Assembly: GCA_937915485.1 (NCBI GenBank) | Contig: CALGII010000294.1 | Location: 1 to 22,585 of the forward strand | DNA from: an uncultured Ignavibacteriota bacterium | GTDB lineage: Bacteria > Bacteroidota > Ignavibacteria > Tepidaquicellales > Tepidaquicellaceae | Length of the DNA stretch: 22,585 bases | Reading direction: 5' to 3' | Shown here: positions 6,712-14,455 of the stretch, in pieces | Layout: each line of letters begins with the position of its first letter | How positions within the stretch are numbered: position 1 is the first letter of the stretch | The notes under the pieces: model-generated | The model's database searches: none | Seen by the model: the letters and a program-made list of their open reading frames with translations, nothing else | What the model was told of the DNA's origin: nothing | Translations under genes and position numbers: made by a program

Positions 6712-8693
6712 AAACTTTCATAGATGTATGCTGCAATGAATGCTGGCATTCCCCCGAAAAACCCTGTGACCAGTTCGTGAGATGCTGCACTGAAGGACCG
6801 TTGTGCCACCATAATCCCGGCTGCGAAAAGAAATTCAAGGACCTGAACAGGAAGTTAAAATATGAAGAACACGACGTCCCCATTATAATTATAGGTAAAG
6901 GAACCTGCGGACTCGCCGCCGGCGCTCAGAAAGTGGAAGACGCTATTAGGGCCGAACTCAGCAAACTAAACATAAAGGCTCAGATTGAAACCACGGGCTG
7001 CGTAGGATGTTGTGCTCAGGAGCCGATTGTCGATATTAAAATGCCCGGAGGCGACAGGATTTCATATTCTCAGGTATCACCGAAAATCGTTCCGAGACTC
7101 ATTAAGAAAACAATTGTTGAAAAAGATATTTTTAAGGAAAACCTTCTCGGCACTTACGGAAAATCGAACGGTGAAGTGAAGAATATAAACAAGACTCCGT
7201 TCTTCGAACATCAGATGAAAGTTGTCCTCGAAAACTGCGGAGTCGTCAACCCCACTTCCATTGACGCCTATATTTCTAACGGTGGTTTCAAGGCTCTCGA
7301 TAAAGTTATCTGCCACATGAAACCAGAGGAAGTCGTGAAAGACGTTCTCGCAAGCGGACTTAGAGGCAGGGGCGGCGGCGGTTTCCCGACAGGAAAGAAA
7401 TGGGAATTCGCGCACAAACAAAAATCGGAAACAAAGTACATAATCTGCAACGCGGACGAGGGCGACCCGGGCGCGTTTATGGACAGGTCGGTGCTCGAAA
7501 GCGACCCGTTTAAAATAGTTGAGGGAATGCTGATTGGCGGTTACGCTATCGGAGCATCGCTCGGTTATATTTACTGCCGCGCTGAATATCCTCTCGCAAT
7601 CGAAAGACTCGAGAACACGATTAAGGACTGTAAAAGATACGGACTCCTCGGAGAAAATATTCTCGGTTCGGGATTTACTTTCAACCTAAAGATAAAAAAA
7701 GGCGCGGGCGCTTTCGTCTGCGGTGAAGAAACCGCGTTGATTGCTTCTATCGAAGGCAAGCGCGGAATGCCCAAGCCGCGTCCGCCGTATCCGGCCGTTT
7801 CAGGTTTATGGAACAAACCAACGGTAATCAATAACGTGGAAACATTCGCAAACATTCCACAGGTCTTCAAGAGAGGCTCGGAATGGTTTGCCTCCATAGG
7901 CACGGCGTCAAGCAAGGGCACGAAAGTTTTCGCGCTCAGCGGAAAGGTTAAAAATACGGGACTCGTTGAAGTGCCGATGGGCATTACACTCAGGGAAGTT
8001 GTCTTCAAAATCGGCGGCGGAATTCCCGATAACAAGAAATTTAAAGCCGTCCAGATTGGCGGACCTTCGGGCGGATGCCTCCCCGACCAGGTGCTTGATA
8101 CAGTAGTGGATTACGAATCTCTGAAAAAAGTAGGCGCTATGATGGGCTCTGGAGGATTCGTGGTTATGGATGAAACAACCTGTATGGTTGACGTCGCGAA
8201 GTTCTTCCTGTCTTTCATTCAGAACGAATCCTGCGGTAAATGCGTTCCCTGCCGCGAAGGAACGAAACGCATGCTTGAAATAATCGAGAAGATACCGCAG
8301 AGTTACAAGAACACGAAAAATAAAGTTGACCAGTTGCAGAGATTCAAAGGAATTATACACCTGCAAAGACTTGCCGACGTGATTAAAGATACCTCACTAT
8401 GCGGCCTCGGTCAGTCGGCGCCAAATCCGATTCTCTCGGGTCTGATGTACTTCCGCGACGAATACGAAGAGCACCTGTACGACAGAAAATGCTCGGCGGG
8501 AGTCTGCAAGGAACTTCTCACTTTCGTTATAAATAACGATTTGTGCGAGGGATGCGGTCTCTGCGCGCGCAGATGCCCGGTTGAGGCAATCATCGGCGAA
8601 AAAGGTCAGGCGCATTACATAATTGAAGACAAGTGCATCAAATGCGGAATGTGCATCGATAACTGCAAATTTGAAGCGGTTCTTGTTTCGTAA
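6708..8693 (+). CDS. hydB: NAD(H)-binding flavoprotein subunit HydB of the [FeFe] hydrogenase (NuoF-like)
   Basis: This 661-residue subunit is the site where NAD(H) and FMN bind in the HydABC complex. In order: a Cys-rich N-terminal extension (1-40, eight Cys); a thioredoxin-like domain (about 52-140) with Cys67, Cys98, Cys101 and Cys102; and the FMN/NADH domain (about 170-400) with 'GRGGGGFPTGKKWEF' at 220-234, 'NADEGDPGAFMDR' at 248-260 and 'CGEETALIASIEGKRG' near 338-353. An SLBB region (about 405-455) and a NuoF-type [4Fe-4S] site (Cys509, Cys512, Cys515, Cys565) come next. The C-terminus holds two [4Fe-4S] ferredoxin motifs (Cys613/616/619/623 and Cys643/646/649/653), the mark of HydB as opposed to complex I NuoF. 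It overlaps hydC by four bases and is followed by hydA after 31 bases. Oddities are the N-terminal extension and a missing first Cys in the thioredoxin-like domain. Confidence 0.95.
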   Translation: MKTFIDVCCNECWHSPEKPCDQFVRCCTEGPLCHHNPGCEKKFKDLNRKLKYEEHDVPIIIIGKGTCGLAAGAQKVEDAIRAELSKLNIKAQIETTGCVGCCAQEPIVDIKMPGGDRISYSQVSPKIVPRLIKKTIVEKDIFKENLLGTYGKSNGEVKNINKTPFFEHQMKVVLENCGVVNPTSIDAYISNGGFKALDKVICHMKPEEVVKDVLASGLRGRGGGGFPTGKKWEFAHKQKSETKYIICNADEGDPGAFMDRSVLESDPFKIVEGMLIGGYAIGASLGYIYCRAEYPLAIERLENTIKDCKRYGLLGENILGSGFTFNLKIKKGAGAFVCGEETALIASIEGKRGMPKPRPPYPAVSGLWNKPTVINNVETFANIPQVFKRGSEWFASIGTASSKGTKVFALSGKVKNTGLVEVPMGITLREVVFKIGGGIPDNKKFKAVQIGGPSGGCLPDQVLDTVVDYESLKKVGAMMGSGGFVVMDETTCMVDVAKFFLSFIQNESCGKCVPCREGTKRMLEIIEKIPQSYKNTKNKVDQLQRFKGIIHLQRLADVIKDTSLCGLGQSAPNPILSGLMYFRDEYEEHLYDRKCSAGVCKELLTFVINNDLCEGCGLCARRCPVEAIIGEKGQAHYIIEDKCIKCGMCIDNCKFEAVLVS

Positions 8694-8724
8694 TTTTTGA
8701 AAATAAAATTTTGAATTTAATAAT

Positions 8725-10440
8725 ATGGTAGAACTCACAATAAATAAGATAAAAGTTAAAGCCGAAGAAGGTATGACGATTCTCGATGCCGCGAAATCGG
8801 CAGGCATCGCCGTCCCGACTTTGTGCCACATAAAGAACCTGTTTCCTACTGGCGCGTGCAGAATTTGCTCCGTCGAAGTGGAAGGTCAGAGAGGGCTAAT
8901 TCCTTCCTGCGCTTATCCCGTATACGACGGAATGGTTGTCGATACAAATTCGCCGAGGGTCAGAAAAGCGAGAAAGACGATTGTCGAACTTCTCATAGAA
9001 AACCATCCTCAGGATTGCCTTATTTGCGTCAGGAACAAAAACTGCGAACTGCAGGATTTATCTGCCCAGTACGGCATACGCGAACATAGGTACGCAGGCG
9101 AGTCGAAAGACCACGCGATTGATATTTCGAGCCCTTCGATGGAACGCGATCCCGCCAAGTGCATTCTCTGCGGCAGATGCGTACGCGTCTGCAACGAGGT
9201 TCAGCAGGTTGGCGCCATTGATTTCACGAAAAGGGGTTTCCAGAGTATCGTCACCACACCTTACAATAAAGGTCTTAATATTAGCGACTGCATACTCTGC
9301 GGACAATGCATACTGGTCTGTCCCACTGCTGCGCTCCGTGAGAAAGGACAATTGAAAGAAGTAGCCAACGCTCTCAACAACAAAAATAAATTCGTCGTCG
9401 CTCAGATTGCGCCTGCAGTACGCGCGTCGCTCGGTGAAGAATACAACATGCCGCTCGGAACGGACGTTACGGGGCAACTCGTCACAGGCCTTAAGAGACT
9501 CGGTTTCAAGAGGGTTTTTGATACGAACTTCGCAGCCGACCTTACAATTATGGAGGAAGCGACCGAACTCGTCAACCGCGTTACTACAAAGAAACCGCTT
9601 CCGATGTTTACAAGTTGTTGTCCGGGCTGGGTCAAGTACATAGAGCACAGAAGACCCGAACTCCTTAAGCACGTATCGACTTGCAAATCGCCTCACGAAA
9701 TGGAAGGCGCCGTTCTTAAGACATATTACGCCAAGAAAATTGGAATCGACCCGAAAGACATTGTCGTCGTGTCAATTATGCCTTGCACAGTGAAAAAATT
9801 CGAATCACACAGGCCCGAACTTTCGGAAGACTATATGCCGGACGTTGACGCTGTTCTCACGACGAGAGAACTCGTAAGATATTTTAACATGGCGGGTATT
9901 GATTTTTGCGATTTGCCGGGCTCCGAGTTCGATAATCCTCTCGGAGAATCTACAGGAGCAGCAGTAATCTTCGGTACTTCAGGAGGAGTCATGGAAGCCG
10001 CGATAAGAACGGCTTACAACATGATAACAGGAAAGGAACTCGAAAAACTTGAATTCGAACAAATACGCGGATTCGACGGGATCAAGGAACTCTCTCTTAA
10101 CTTGAACGGTCTCGAACTCAACTTTGCCGTTGTCAACGGCATCGGTAACGTCGCGAAAGTTCTTGACGAAGTCGAAAACGGAACATGCAAGTATCATTTT
10201 GTCGAAGTTATGGCTTGCCCGGGCGGATGCATAAACGGAGGCGGTCAGCCTATTCATCAGAAACCCGAAAAGGTAATTAAGCGAGTGAAGGCTCTCTATG
10301 AAATCGATTCCAAAATGATTCACAGGAAATCGCACGAGAATGAAGCCGTGAAAGTGCTGTATAAGGAATTTTTCGGAGAACCGAACAGTCATAAGGCTCA
10401 CGAGATTTTGCACACGCACTACCAAAGCAGAAAGAAATAA
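8725..10440 (+). CDS. hydA: Catalytic [FeFe] hydrogenase subunit HydA, trimeric group A3 type
   Basis: This 571-residue subunit carries out 2H+ + 2e- = H2 at the H-cluster. An N-terminal NuoG-like [2Fe-2S] domain has Cys34, Cys45, Cys48 and Cys62. A His-Cys3 [4Fe-4S] site follows (His94, Cys98, Cys101, Cys107), then two ferredoxin-type clusters (Cys146/149/152/156 and Cys189/192/195/199). The H-cluster domain has all three signatures: L1 'FTSCCPGW' (proton-relay Cys298, ligand Cys299), L2 'MPCTVKKFE' (Cys354, Lys357, Glu360) and L3 'MACPGGCINGGGQP' (Cys498, Cys502). The small-subunit-like tail ('LYKEFFGEP', 'ILHTHY') is complete. With HydB and HydC it forms a soluble NAD-linked, probably electron-bifurcating or confurcating enzyme; the direction in vivo cannot be read from sequence. 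ATG 8725 lacks a Shine-Dalgarno sequence. The maturation genes hydEFG are not in the window. Confidence 0.97.
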   Translation: MVELTINKIKVKAEEGMTILDAAKSAGIAVPTLCHIKNLFPTGACRICSVEVEGQRGLIPSCAYPVYDGMVVDTNSPRVRKARKTIVELLIENHPQDCLICVRNKNCELQDLSAQYGIREHRYAGESKDHAIDISSPSMERDPAKCILCGRCVRVCNEVQQVGAIDFTKRGFQSIVTTPYNKGLNISDCILCGQCILVCPTAALREKGQLKEVANALNNKNKFVVAQIAPAVRASLGEEYNMPLGTDVTGQLVTGLKRLGFKRVFDTNFAADLTIMEEATELVNRVTTKKPLPMFTSCCPGWVKYIEHRRPELLKHVSTCKSPHEMEGAVLKTYYAKKIGIDPKDIVVVSIMPCTVKKFESHRPELSEDYMPDVDAVLTTRELVRYFNMAGIDFCDLPGSEFDNPLGESTGAAVIFGTSGGVMEAAIRTAYNMITGKELEKLEFEQIRGFDGIKELSLNLNGLELNFAVVNGIGNVAKVLDEVENGTCKYHFVEVMACPGGCINGGGQPIHQKPEKVIKRVKALYEIDSKMIHRKSHENEAVKVLYKEFFGEPNSHKAHEILHTHYQSRKK

Positions 10441-10442
10441 GT

Positions 10443-12413
10443 ATGTACGGCACCGTTGAAACAATACCGTATCTGTGCAAGAGATGTTATTCCTGCGTCA
10501 GAGAGTGTCCCGCTATCGCCATACGTGTTGAGCACGGACAGGCAGTTGTCATGTCCGAAAGATGCATAGCGTGCGGCCACTGCGTTACGGTATGCTCTCA
10601 GAATGCCAAAAGAACAAAGAGTGAAGTTGGATTTGTTCTCGCCGAGATACTTCCGCGCGGAAATGTCGTTGCCGTCGTTGCTCCGTCTTTTCCCGCTTCT
10701 TTTCCGGATGACTATGCTAAACTTCCGTCCGCTTTGAGAAAACTTGGTTTCGACAAAGTCTGTGAAGCCGCTTTCGGAGCGGATTTAATCAGCCCTGAAT
10801 ATCTCACGGAGATTGAAAAGGACGGCAAGCAGACAATAATCAGTTCCGCCTGCCCGGCCGTTTATAACTATATCGAGATGTATTATTCGGAACTCGTTCC
10901 GAACCTCGCTAAAGTGGTATCTCCGATGGTAGCAATGGGACGTTATATAAAAGAAACTTTCGGAAAAAACTTCAGCGTTGTGTTCATCGGTCCTTGCATC
11001 GCCAAAAAAAGCGAATGCAAGGATGAAAAGGTTGAAGGCGCCATCGACGCGGTCCTTACGTTCGCCGAACTGAAGGAAATACTCGAAGGCAAACAGATTG
11101 AGATGTCCGCGCTTGATGAAACAAATTTTGACCCGCCCGAGGGGCTCATCGGCAAATCGTTCCCTTTGGCAGGAGGTCTGATAAAAACCGCCGACATACC
11201 GGGCGATATTCTCGAAAAGGAGATCATTGTCGTCGAAGGCAGAAGCAAAGTCGAGGAAATTCTGAACGAATTGCTCGACAATAAAATCAACGCCAGATTT
11301 ATTGATGTTCTTTTTTGCGAAGGCTGCATAAAAGGTCCTGCTATCGACAGTAATCTGAACTACTATTCGAGACGCGAAAAAGTTATTAACTACATTAACG
11401 AAAGAGTGAAAGCTACGGATAAGCAGGTGTGGAAAAGCAATATCTATAACGCCAGAAACATCGACCTGTCCAGAGAATTTGAAGACAGGGATAAACGCAT
11501 TCCGACTCCCGACGAAGAACAGATAAAAGAAATTCTCGCGCAGACGAATAAGTTTTCCAAACAGGACGAACTTAACTGCAGGTCCTGCGGTTATACGACC
11601 TGCCGCGACTATGCGATTGCAATCGCGAAAGGACTCGCCGAAAACGATATGTGCCTGCCGTATATGATTGATAAACTTGAAAAAGCATACAAGGAACTGC
11701 AGGAAACACAGGAACAACTTCAGTCCGCGGAGAAACTCGCTTCAATAGGTCAACTCGCCGCGGGCGTAGCGCACGAGATTAATAATCCGCTGGGTACGAT
11801 TCTGCTTTACACTTCTCTTCTTAAGAAAGACCTCCAGAAGAAACTCGAATCACCGCAGCCGATTGAAGACCTTAACCTCATTGCCGAGGAAACAAACAGA
11901 TGCAAGAACATAGTTTCGAATCTTCTGAATTTCGCCAGACAGGGTCGTCTGAAAATTTCCGAGGTTGATATTTACGACCTTATAAACACGATACTGAAAC
12001 CCGTCAGAATAAAACCCGAATTCAAGGGTATATCGTTCTCGGTTGAGTGCGAAACTCACGACACGGGAATAAAAGGAGATTCGGACCAGTTGAAACAAGT
12101 GTTCCTGAATGTTATCAATAATGCCTGCGAAGCGCTTGAAGAAAGCGAACAGAAAAAAATAAATATTCGAATTTCTAAGATTGACGCTTACATTAATGTC
12201 GAAATAAGGGACACGGGCAGCGGCATTCCGAAAGAAAATATGGGAAAACTGTTCACTCCGTTTTTCACGACAAAAAAGATGGGTAAAGGCACGGGTCTCG
12301 GTCTCGCAATCTCATACGGAATCATTAAAATGCATAAGGGAGATATAAGAGCCGAAAGTGAAACGGGAAAAGGCACTGCTTTTAACATCAAATTACCATT
12401 AAATTTACAATAA
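10443..12413 (+). CDS. Sensory [FeFe]-hydrogenase-like protein fused to a histidine kinase (HydS-like, group C)
   Basis: The order is two ferredoxin [4Fe-4S] motifs (Cys12/15/18/22 and Cys41/44/47/51), then a hydrogenase large-subunit-like domain (about 70-320). A further Fe-S motif follows, C-x2-C-x4-C-x16-C at Cys379, 382, 387 and 404. A coiled linker (about 408-432), a HisKA domain with His444 ('VAHEINNPLG') and a HATPase_c domain with Asn559/560, 'DTGSGIP' (590-596) and 'GKGTGLGLA' complete it. Cluster signatures are altered: L1 is 'SSACPAV', with Ala136 where the proton-relay Cys should be and ligand Cys137 kept; L2 'GPCIAKKSE' is intact (Cys185, Lys188, Glu191); L3 is 'FCEGCIKGPA' (Cys292, Cys295), one residue shorter between its Cys than HydA. 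It probably senses H2 or redox state and autophosphorylates in the cytoplasm. It starts two bases after hydA stops. Confidence 0.9.
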   Translation: MYGTVETIPYLCKRCYSCVRECPAIAIRVEHGQAVVMSERCIACGHCVTVCSQNAKRTKSEVGFVLAEILPRGNVVAVVAPSFPASFPDDYAKLPSALRKLGFDKVCEAAFGADLISPEYLTEIEKDGKQTIISSACPAVYNYIEMYYSELVPNLAKVVSPMVAMGRYIKETFGKNFSVVFIGPCIAKKSECKDEKVEGAIDAVLTFAELKEILEGKQIEMSALDETNFDPPEGLIGKSFPLAGGLIKTADIPGDILEKEIIVVEGRSKVEEILNELLDNKINARFIDVLFCEGCIKGPAIDSNLNYYSRREKVINYINERVKATDKQVWKSNIYNARNIDLSREFEDRDKRIPTPDEEQIKEILAQTNKFSKQDELNCRSCGYTTCRDYAIAIAKGLAENDMCLPYMIDKLEKAYKELQETQEQLQSAEKLASIGQLAAGVAHEINNPLGTILLYTSLLKKDLQKKLESPQPIEDLNLIAEETNRCKNIVSNLLNFARQGRLKISEVDIYDLINTILKPVRIKPEFKGISFSVECETHDTGIKGDSDQLKQVFLNVINNACEALEESEQKKINIRISKIDAYINVEIRDTGSGIPKENMGKLFTPFFTTKKMGKGTGLGLAISYGIIKMHKGDIRAESETGKGTAFNIKLPLNLQ

Positions 12414-12444
12414 CATAAACGATTAAATATTTTAAGGAGAAATT

Positions 12445-12864
12445 ATGTCAGACACAACAAAAACGCCTAAGAAGATTCTGCTTGTCGACGATGACTATGA
12501 CCTGTTGGAACAAAACAGAATGCTGCTCGAATCAAAGGGCTATACAGTGGTTACTGCCGACAGCGTCGAGAGCGCCTGGAAAACTTTTAAAGATGAAAAA
12601 CCCGACGCCGCTGTGCTCGACCTCATCATGGAAGAACACGATTCCGGATTTATTCTCGCGCATAAAATCAAAAGAGACGCTTACGGAAAAACAATCCCCG
12701 TCTTCCTTCTTACATCGGCAACGATGGTTACAGGAATGAAATTCGGCGTAACGACAGGTGAAGAAAAAGAATGGATTAACTGTGATGCGTGGTTTAACAA
12801 ACCAATCAACATCGACGAACTTTCGACAAAACTCGAAGAGTGTTTCGAAACAAGAAATATGTGA
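12445..12864 (+). CDS. Single-domain response regulator paired with the sensory hydrogenase-kinase
   Basis: This 139-residue CheY-like receiver has an acidic cluster at Asp15-17 ('LVDDD'), phosphoacceptor Asp59 ('AVLDLIM'), switch Thr90 and Lys119 ('NKP'). The stretch between the switch Thr and the Lys is 29 residues, about seven longer than in an ordinary receiver. That insertion ('VTTGEEKEWINCDAW') is in the alpha4 face normally used for partner recognition. There is no output domain. It is the nearest downstream partner of the HydS-like kinase (31-base gap) and has a strong AAGGAG seven bases before its ATG, so it is probably made in excess over the kinase. It may relay phosphate to, or compete with, the REC-PAS kinase that follows. 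Confidence 0.93.
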   Translation: MSDTTKTPKKILLVDDDYDLLEQNRMLLESKGYTVVTADSVESAWKTFKDEKPDAAVLDLIMEEHDSGFILAHKIKRDAYGKTIPVFLLTSATMVTGMKFGVTTGEEKEWINCDAWFNKPINIDELSTKLEECFETRNM

Positions 12865-12911
12865 TTTGTATTTATTAAGATTCTGTATTTTAGAAATGAA
12901 TTGACAACCAA

Positions 12912-14390
12912 ATGGAAGAAATTAGACCTAAAGTAATAATTATCGACGACGAGAAAGGCCTCCGCATAGGCACTCAAAGGCTTCTGCAAAGCGAAAACTT
13001 CGACGTCGACACCGCGGAAAACGGTCTGACAGGAATTCAGATGGCCAAGGACACTGATTATGACCTCGCCATTATAGATTTGAAAATGCCCGACATCGAC
13101 GGCATTTCGGTTCTGAAAGAAATTAAAAAAGCCCGGCCGAATACGGTTTGCTTTATCGCGACCGCTTACGCGAGTTATGATACGGCTATAGAAGCAACTA
13201 AACTCGGCGCGTTCACTTATATTCCGAAACCTTTCACACCCGAGGAACTGCTTCGTAACCTGAACGCGGGTTACGAAAGAAGACTTTTGATACTCGAATC
13301 CGAACGCCTGAAAAGGGAACGCGAAGAAAGGCTCCTTGAACTCGCTTTCGAAAAATCACGGCTTAATACTATAGTTAACTCCCTTGCCGACGGCGTGTTC
13401 GTCGTAAACAAAGACGGCGAACTCGTGCTCTTCAATCCCGCCGCTATCAAGTTTATCGAACTAAACGACATAATTCTCGGTGAAAGAATTCTCGGCATTC
13501 TCCCGCCGAAAATCAGCGAACTCATCGAAAAGATTCTCGGAAACCCCGCGTTCGAAAATAAAACACTTTCAGCGGAAGTTGAACTTAAAGCCGACAGAGA
13601 ACTCGTTGTGGAAATAAAGTGCTCGCCCGTTCCCCATCCCGACGGCTCGCTCGCGGGCGTAGTTGCTGTACTTAGCAACATTACGGAAACTAAGAAAATT
13701 GAATACGTTAAATCACAGTTCGTATCGATGGTTGCGCACGAATTGAAAACCCCGATGGCTGCCGTTCTCGGTTTCCTGAACATTATCCTTAATCCCGAAC
13801 TAAAAACGACACCGCAGCAGCAGGCGGATTACCTGAACCGCTCGAGAAACAGACTGCAGGGTCTCGTCGAAATGGTGAACGACCTGCTTGATATTTCCAG
13901 AATGGAAATGAAAACGAAACAGCGCGAACTCAAAGAACTTAACATCGGCGAAATCGTTAAAGGCACCGTGGACTTCCTCGAACTCGAACTTAAGAAAAAA
14001 GGAATTTCCGTTACTTCAAAATATCAGGAAAACCTGCCTGTTTTCAAAGCGGATAACAACGAAGTTACAAGACTGTTCACGAATATTATCGGAAACGCCA
14101 TTAAGTATAATAAGGATAATGGTTCGATTGACGTTGAAGTTTATACGAATAAGAATTACATCGTCACAAGGATTGCGGATACAGGTATAGGTATGAAACC
14201 CGAAGATAAAGCAAAACTCTTCTCGGAATTCTTCAGGGTTAAGAACGAATATACAAGAAGCATAAGCGGAACAGGCCTCGGTCTGTCTATAGTAAAAAGA
14301 ATCGCTGAATCATATTCGGGTAGAATCGAAGTCGAATCGGAATATACGAAAGGTTCAACATTCACGATTTACCTGCCGTTCACGAAATAA
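12912..14390 (+). CDS. Hybrid sensor kinase, REC-PAS-HisKA-HATPase
   Basis: This 492-residue soluble protein starts with a receiver (about 6-122: Asp12, Asp13, phospho-Asp56 in 'IIDLKMP', Thr84, Lys106 in 'IPKP'). A charged coiled coil follows (about 123-150), then a PAS domain (about 150-262). HisKA has His276 in 'VAHELKTP', and HATPase_c has Asn391/Asn395 ('TNIIGNAIKYN'), 'DTGIGM' (423-428) and 'GTGLGLSIV'. No membrane helix is seen. An N-terminal receiver in front of a kinase suggests that its activity is set by an upstream kinase, most simply the HydS-like protein, while the PAS domain could add a second cytoplasmic signal. It is the last gene of the operon; 47 AT-rich bases separate it from the response regulator, and no Shine-Dalgarno precedes ATG 12912. 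Confidence 0.93.
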   Translation: MEEIRPKVIIIDDEKGLRIGTQRLLQSENFDVDTAENGLTGIQMAKDTDYDLAIIDLKMPDIDGISVLKEIKKARPNTVCFIATAYASYDTAIEATKLGAFTYIPKPFTPEELLRNLNAGYERRLLILESERLKREREERLLELAFEKSRLNTIVNSLADGVFVVNKDGELVLFNPAAIKFIELNDIILGERILGILPPKISELIEKILGNPAFENKTLSAEVELKADRELVVEIKCSPVPHPDGSLAGVVAVLSNITETKKIEYVKSQFVSMVAHELKTPMAAVLGFLNIILNPELKTTPQQQADYLNRSRNRLQGLVEMVNDLLDISRMEMKTKQRELKELNIGEIVKGTVDFLELELKKKGISVTSKYQENLPVFKADNNEVTRLFTNIIGNAIKYNKDNGSIDVEVYTNKNYIVTRIADTGIGMKPEDKAKLFSEFFRVKNEYTRSISGTGLGLSIVKRIAESYSGRIEVESEYTKGSTFTIYLPFTK

Positions 14391-14408
14391 TTAATTTAGT
14401 CTTTGAAT

Positions 14409-14455
14409 AACGTGACCTTCCCATACTTGAGACGGGAAGGTCACGTTTTGTTTTT
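14409..14455 (+). terminator. Strong terminator ending the hydrogenase/sensor operon
   Basis: A 14-bp perfect stem (14409-14422 with 14434-14447, AACGTGACCTTCCC type) has an 11-base loop and is followed by TTTTGTTTTT on the plus strand. It lies between convergent genes, 18 bases after the kinase stop and next to the stop of the NmrA-like gene. It may also stop transcription from the minus strand, though the T-run there is poor. Confidence 0.92.

Noticed and set aside
7077..8366. Several long open frames opposite hydB and hydA
   Set aside because: They are mirror frames of strongly conserved genes, rich in odd residue runs and without starts or motifs; the plus-strand genes explain the region fully.
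10443..12413. A second catalytic hydrogenase
   Set aside because: The relay Cys is replaced by Ala, L3 is shortened and a kinase is fused, so a sensory role fits better than H2 turnover.
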